From Cutaneotrichosporon cavernicola (taxonomy: Eukaryota > Basidiomycota > Tremellomycetes > Trichosporonales > Trichosporonaceae), in NCBI RefSeq assembly GCF_030864355.1, contig NC_083397.1, forward strand, positions 2,418,001-2,482,000: a stretch of 64,000 nt of DNA. The letters are read 5' to 3'. This document shows positions 60,119-64,000 of the stretch, piece after piece. Each line of letters opens with the position of its first letter. Positions within the stretch are counted from its first letter, which is position 1. The translations under genes were made by a program, and so were the position numbers. The notes under the pieces were generated by a model that saw nothing but the letters and a program-made list of their open reading frames with translations, did no database searches and had not been told where the DNA came from.

Positions 60119-61752
60119 TTATTTGAACACCGACCCGAGCTCCTGCTGAAAGTGTCAACTGGGGGACAACCAACATGAACTCACGTAGGGGTCGCTGGTG
60201 GCCGAGGCGACCTGCAGCTCGTGGAGGACTTGGGCAAGCTTCATGGCAGATGCCGAGTTGGCCGCCTGGTTATGGCTCGAGTGTTGAGGAGACGTGAGAT
60301 TGAGGAGCGGGTCGGTGACACTGGTGGCAGCGTTGCGCTCCTGCGTTGTTGAGAGAGGAACCAAGTCTGTACTTACGCGGACCCGTGCATGTTGTACGCG
60401 CATGTCGTCGCACTCCTGCTCATCAGTTCATTCTGGTCCTCAACTTGGCCAACCTGTGTGTACTTCGCCTTATGGCGGAGTGCCTGCTTAAGCTGCGCCT
60501 CAACTGCGACAAGCTGGGTTCAGCGTCGAGTCCCATCCCTGCACACTGACCTGACGAGCGAGGTCGTCCTTCTGGTTGGCGACGTTCGTGTTCTGGTGCT
60601 CGAGAGCGATCTTTTGCCGCCGCAGCTCGGCGTTCTGCACATCGAGCGCCTTATTGTCGAACCGCATCATCTTGACCTTGTCCTGGCTCTTCTCCTTCTC
60701 AACCTGTGGTCAGCGAACCCTTGAACACGGCGTTGCTTACGTTGGCGAGTGAAAGACGTTCGTTGAGGTTGTGTTTCTCGTTAAGGGCGTTGTTGAACCG
60801 CTTCTTGGTCTCGTCGAGCTCCTTGCGAGACTTGGACTCGGCCTGAAGCGGTCACCATTGCTTTATTATATGCGCACTCACCTCGTCAATGCGACGGCGG
60901 AGACTCCTGTTAGCTTCGCGCTCGCTGTTTAACGCTTTCTCAGAGTCGGTGAGTTTGCGCTCGAGATGGGTTATGTTCTTGGCCATTTGCGACTGGTGCT
61001 TGATCGCGCTGTCGGCTTTCCCCTCGGCGATGCGGTGAAGCGCTCGGACCTCGTCTCTCTCCGCTTTGCACTGCTCCGCATATGCAAGGAGGGAGCTGCG
61101 CTCCTCGTCACTCATGAGCTGAGCCTGTGGCGGCTGTATAGACTTGTGAACTTGCTAATGATTAGCCCATATCAGAAATAAGGCTCACCTGCCCCATGAT
61201 GCGCTGAATTTCAGTGGCGATGAAGCTTTGGATGTCACCCTGAGGGACTTGCATCCTCGGCGCAGCCCTGCGTGAGCTACCATGAAAAGCATCTCACTCA
61301 CTGCTCCCACTCGCGGGCCTCATGTCTGCTCGAGAGAGCCTGAGGCTCGTACACACTTGGTGCAAGCTGTGGCGAAGAGTACACGAATGTATAAGGAGAA
61401 GCGTGGGGCGGGGTTTGAGGTGCAGGTTGGGGATGGTGTGCGTATGGGTAGCTGATGTCATGCTTCTGTAGACGTGCCGCTTCGGCAGTGAGATTGTTGA
61501 CTGTCCCTGGGCCGAAGCGTATGGGGTGAGGCGCCATGGGAGGAGCTGAAGTAAGCGGCTCAACAACCTTCCTCAGTCCTTACCAGTATGGCGTGCGGCC
61601 TGATCAGCAAGAGGACTGTTCGAACCCCCGACGAAATTCTGGCTATTCGATGTCTTGGGATTGACGAAAGTGTTGCTGAGCTTGGCTGTCTCACCTAACT
61701 GGCGGTAGAACGCCTGGCGCTCAAGTTCCTTCTCGCGGGCAGATGGAGCCAT
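60119..61752 (-). CDS. Coiled-coil protein of unknown function
   Basis: Start MAPSAREKELERQAFYRQL (an upstream in-frame ATG at 61767 adds five residues). A Pro/His/Ala-rich N-terminal half with Tyr-Pro repeats (SYPYAHHPQPAPQTPP) is followed by a small exon ending AAPRMQVPQGDIQSF, then a long amphipathic coiled coil: RDEVRALHRIAEGKADSAIK, LERKLTDSEKALNSEREANR, KELDETKKRFNNALNEKHNL and KVKMMRFDNKALDVQNAELR. The last exon reads DPY to QELGSVFK. Eight or so exons with short introns, about 430 residues. No specific family recognised; a cytoskeletal or polarity role is possible but not shown. Confidence 0.75.
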
Positions 61753-62266
61753 TGTTGTGTGTTGCACAGTGATAGCTACAAGGGTGCACGTGAGTGGATC
61801 CTGCTGAACTGGGACGGCGCGACTGGCGACTGGGGTTAGATAATAGGGAAGAGGAGGAGGGAAGGAGGAATCAGAAGGCGACCGCTGGGACTAAAGGTGG
61901 AGGAGTTGGAAGAGGTGAGGAGCGCGGAACGATCAGCTGTCACAAGAAGAGTGAGAAGGATGATGATGTGGTGCACGTAAGAAGAGTTAAAGGATGAGAG
62001 GGAGAAAGTGGAAGTGGAAAGAAGTTTCGTTGCGTGAGTGAGGTAAATGTTGTGAAAGAGACAAGTGACAGAAAGCAGGCGAATTGAAATACGCACACCG
62101 ATCAGTCGCGAGGAAGGTTCATATCCATTCGCTCTCGTTCGGCGCCATGCTAGTCATAGTTCAGGATACTATACTGTGATGATGACAGCCAGCTTGCCAC
62201 CTGTCAGTGCGTCGCTTCTCTCGCTGACCATGGAAATTGCAAAGCTTGGACACTTCTCATGCTCTA
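61753..62266. other. Intergenic: coiled-coil gene promoter, ERV41 3' flank
   Basis: 514 bp between two minus-strand genes, with G-rich GAGGAGGG units near 61850-61870. No supportable gene. Confidence 0.5.
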
Positions 62267-63796
62267 CTACCGACGCTTCCACTCCCCCGAGCCCTCCACT
62301 GAGAGCCAGCTATTCGTCCGCCCGATACCGGGCGACGCAGAACCCATCCCCAGGAACGAAGAGCTCCGCCTGGTTGATGAAGGTCGGGAGAGAGAGGACG
62401 GGATGACGTCCTTCTCCCCAGCGACAGCCTTAGTCACCTCCTTCTGGGCGCGGTTCGCAACACGCAGGCTGAACGCGGCAACGGTCCACACGCCGCCGAT
62501 AACGCCAACGAGCCGGATGAGGAACTGGTACAGCGTCGTCGTCCGCTCACGGATCGTGATGGTCATCGGCTCAAGGTCGTACTTGAAGAAGATGCCGGGC
62601 ACAGCGTCGTTATGACCCAACACGCGAGTCGCTTCAGTCACAGCATACTGATGTCAGCTTGCAACCACATTCAGGCGCTTCACCTGAGAGGTCATGAGCA
62701 TGCGGCGGTTGGCGTCAATGTAGGTGGTTGGGACTATACGGAGAAAGTACTGGAACGCGGTGAACGGGTGGTTCGTCGTCTCGAGACTCATGTCGAGGGG
62801 CTGTGCGATAGCCGGGAAGAACGGGCCAAACGAAAACTCATGAACGACATGAGTGAGGTTCATGACTATGGTTAGAGTGCACCCAACCTTGGCACTTACG
62901 ATCATGGTCTGTGTGATGACCGCTGCCCATGTAGCCGTGGCCAAGAGTCGTAATGTGCAAGTTGCCCGTCACCTTCTTTACCGACAGACTGCCATAGACG
63001 CGGCATGCTGGGCCGTCCTTGACCCAGTTGTGAGTTGGACGGTACTGGAAGTGCTTCAGCTGATCGGTGCCCTTGGAGAATAGTGCGCGCATGCCAGACA
63101 GCGACTTCTTCTGGTTCGGCGTCGAGCGTCGCGAGTCTGAGATGATCTTGGATGCAGATGGTGCCTTGGACACTTTGGCGAGCCTGGCGTAAGCGGTAAT
63201 CGTCTCCGATAAGTTCACTTCTGAGGAGTCGCACGGCCAGCTTCAAAGATGGTCTGGACGTTAGATGACTGGCAACGTTTAGTCTCACTCCTTCCTTTGC
63301 GAACGCGCTACTGAGGTGAAGGCGATCCCCCACGGCATCACGTAGGTCTATGGACAGGTCTGCGATCAGCTAACATCGATTACCGGCTTACGTACACTGG
63401 CACGGCATAGCCACAGTGAGGTCGACGTTCAGTTGCAAGTCATTTTCCAGGTCTGAGTCGATGGAGAACGAGTAATCTGGCTCGCCGTATAGGAACTCGC
63501 CCAGGTCGTTCTATGGTCAACTGCGACGCGATACCAACTCACAAGGACAAGCAGAAAGATGAGCAGGCTAACGATCACAGTGAGAACACCGCCTCTACGC
63601 GAGTGTGCAGTGTACGTCGATTGGACCTTTGGTTAGCGGGTCGAGACCAGCAACCCACCTTTGGGAAGGCATCAAAGCTCTTCATGGGCGCGATCTTATC
63701 GAGCTCCTTGAGCAGCGAGTTGCCGTCTTGCTCCTCCTGCGCGGGAGGGGAAGATATTCCGCCATACGCTCGTGGGTTTTGTTGAGAATGGTACAT
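62267..63796 (-). CDS. ERV41: ER-Golgi COPII cargo protein ERV41 (ERGIC2)
   Basis: Subunit of the Erv41-Erv46 retrieval receptor cycling between ER and Golgi. Start MYHSQQNPRAYGGISSP; first intron joins KSFDAFPK to VQSTYTAHSRRGGVL, the family start of the first membrane segment (GGVLTVIVSLLIFLLVL, then GEFLYGEPDYSFSIDSD). Luminal domain: NVDLTVAMPCQYLSIDLRDA, ACRVYGSLSVKKVTGNLHIT, LTHVVHEFSFGPFFPAI and HNDAVPGIFFKYDLEPMTI. Second membrane segment: LYQFLIRLVGVIGGVWTVAA, then a cytosolic Ser/Arg-rich tail. Two adjacent stop codons end it at 62267. About 440 residues, eight or so exons. Confidence 0.9.
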
Positions 63797-63941
63797 GTTG
63801 GGGATGAGACAGGAGAAAGTTCAATTTGAAACGTTGTGGACGCGTTTGACGTGTCGCTATCTACATGAGTGGAGGCGTGGAGGCCTAGATGTAAGGCCAC
63901 GGAATCAAATTGACACGTGATGCAGACGTCACTTACGGAAG

Positions 63942-64000
63942 TCACCTCAAGTTGCCACCAGATTCCGAGACCACAATCTCTTGCTTGGCCTTCGCCTCAA
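63942..64000 (-). CDS. Possible 3' end of a gene entering from the right
   Basis: The minus frame runs from the window edge as EAKAKQEIVVSESGGNLR to a stop at 63942-63944. The residues look codon-plausible and the position, 145 bp upstream of ERV41, would suit a tandem neighbour. Too short to assign or to exclude chance. Confidence 0.25.
   Translation of the reverse strand, partial: EAKAKQEIVVSESGGNLR

Overview
The window is nuclear DNA of a filamentous or yeast-like basidiomycete, most likely Tremellomycetes and plausibly Trichosporonales. The evidence is GC-rich, gene-dense DNA, many very short introns (about 32-60 nt) with GTGAGT-type donors and CTAAC/CTGAC branch points, and protein sequences that read as basidiomycete versions of conserved eukaryotic genes. 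I see no prokaryotic, phage or intact mobile element. All identifications come from reading the translated sequence; no database search was run.

Layout, left to right. 0-13 kb: a GPI-anchored cell-surface protein, the GPI-transamidase subunit PIG-U/GAB1, the scaffold eIF4G, pyridoxal kinase, delta-aminolevulinate dehydratase (HEM2) and the PP1 inhibitor YPI1. 13-22.5 kb: a DHX29-like DEAH/RHA helicase, a PWWP-domain protein and a REX3-like RNA exonuclease. 22.5-25.6 kb: a GC-poor stretch with no gene I can support, the one real anomaly in the window. 25.6-36 kb: gamma-glutamyltranspeptidase, glycogen branching enzyme, DPH3, the SLX1 nuclease and the PKA catalytic subunit. 36-47 kb: a long PKA upstream region, BCKDH E1-beta, an ARP9-like actin-related protein, POP1 and RIT1. 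47-64 kb: a lineage-type hypothetical protein, VAC8, an MMTAG2-domain protein, an SVF1-like protein, another hypothetical protein, the BAR-SH3 protein RVS167, a coiled-coil protein and ERV41, then possibly the 3' end of one more gene at the right edge.

Functionally this is mostly housekeeping. Several genes act on translation or tRNA: eIF4G, DHX29-like, DPH3, POP1 and RIT1. POP1 and RIT1 start 126 bp apart on opposite strands. Pyridoxal kinase and HEM2 converge with only 34 bp between stop codons. Other divergent pairs sharing short promoters are HEM2/YPI1, DHX29-like/PWWP, GLC3/DPH3 and VAC8/MMTAG2.

CDS entries give the span from start codon to stop codon including introns. Splice junctions are stated only where I checked that the reading frame and family motif are restored.
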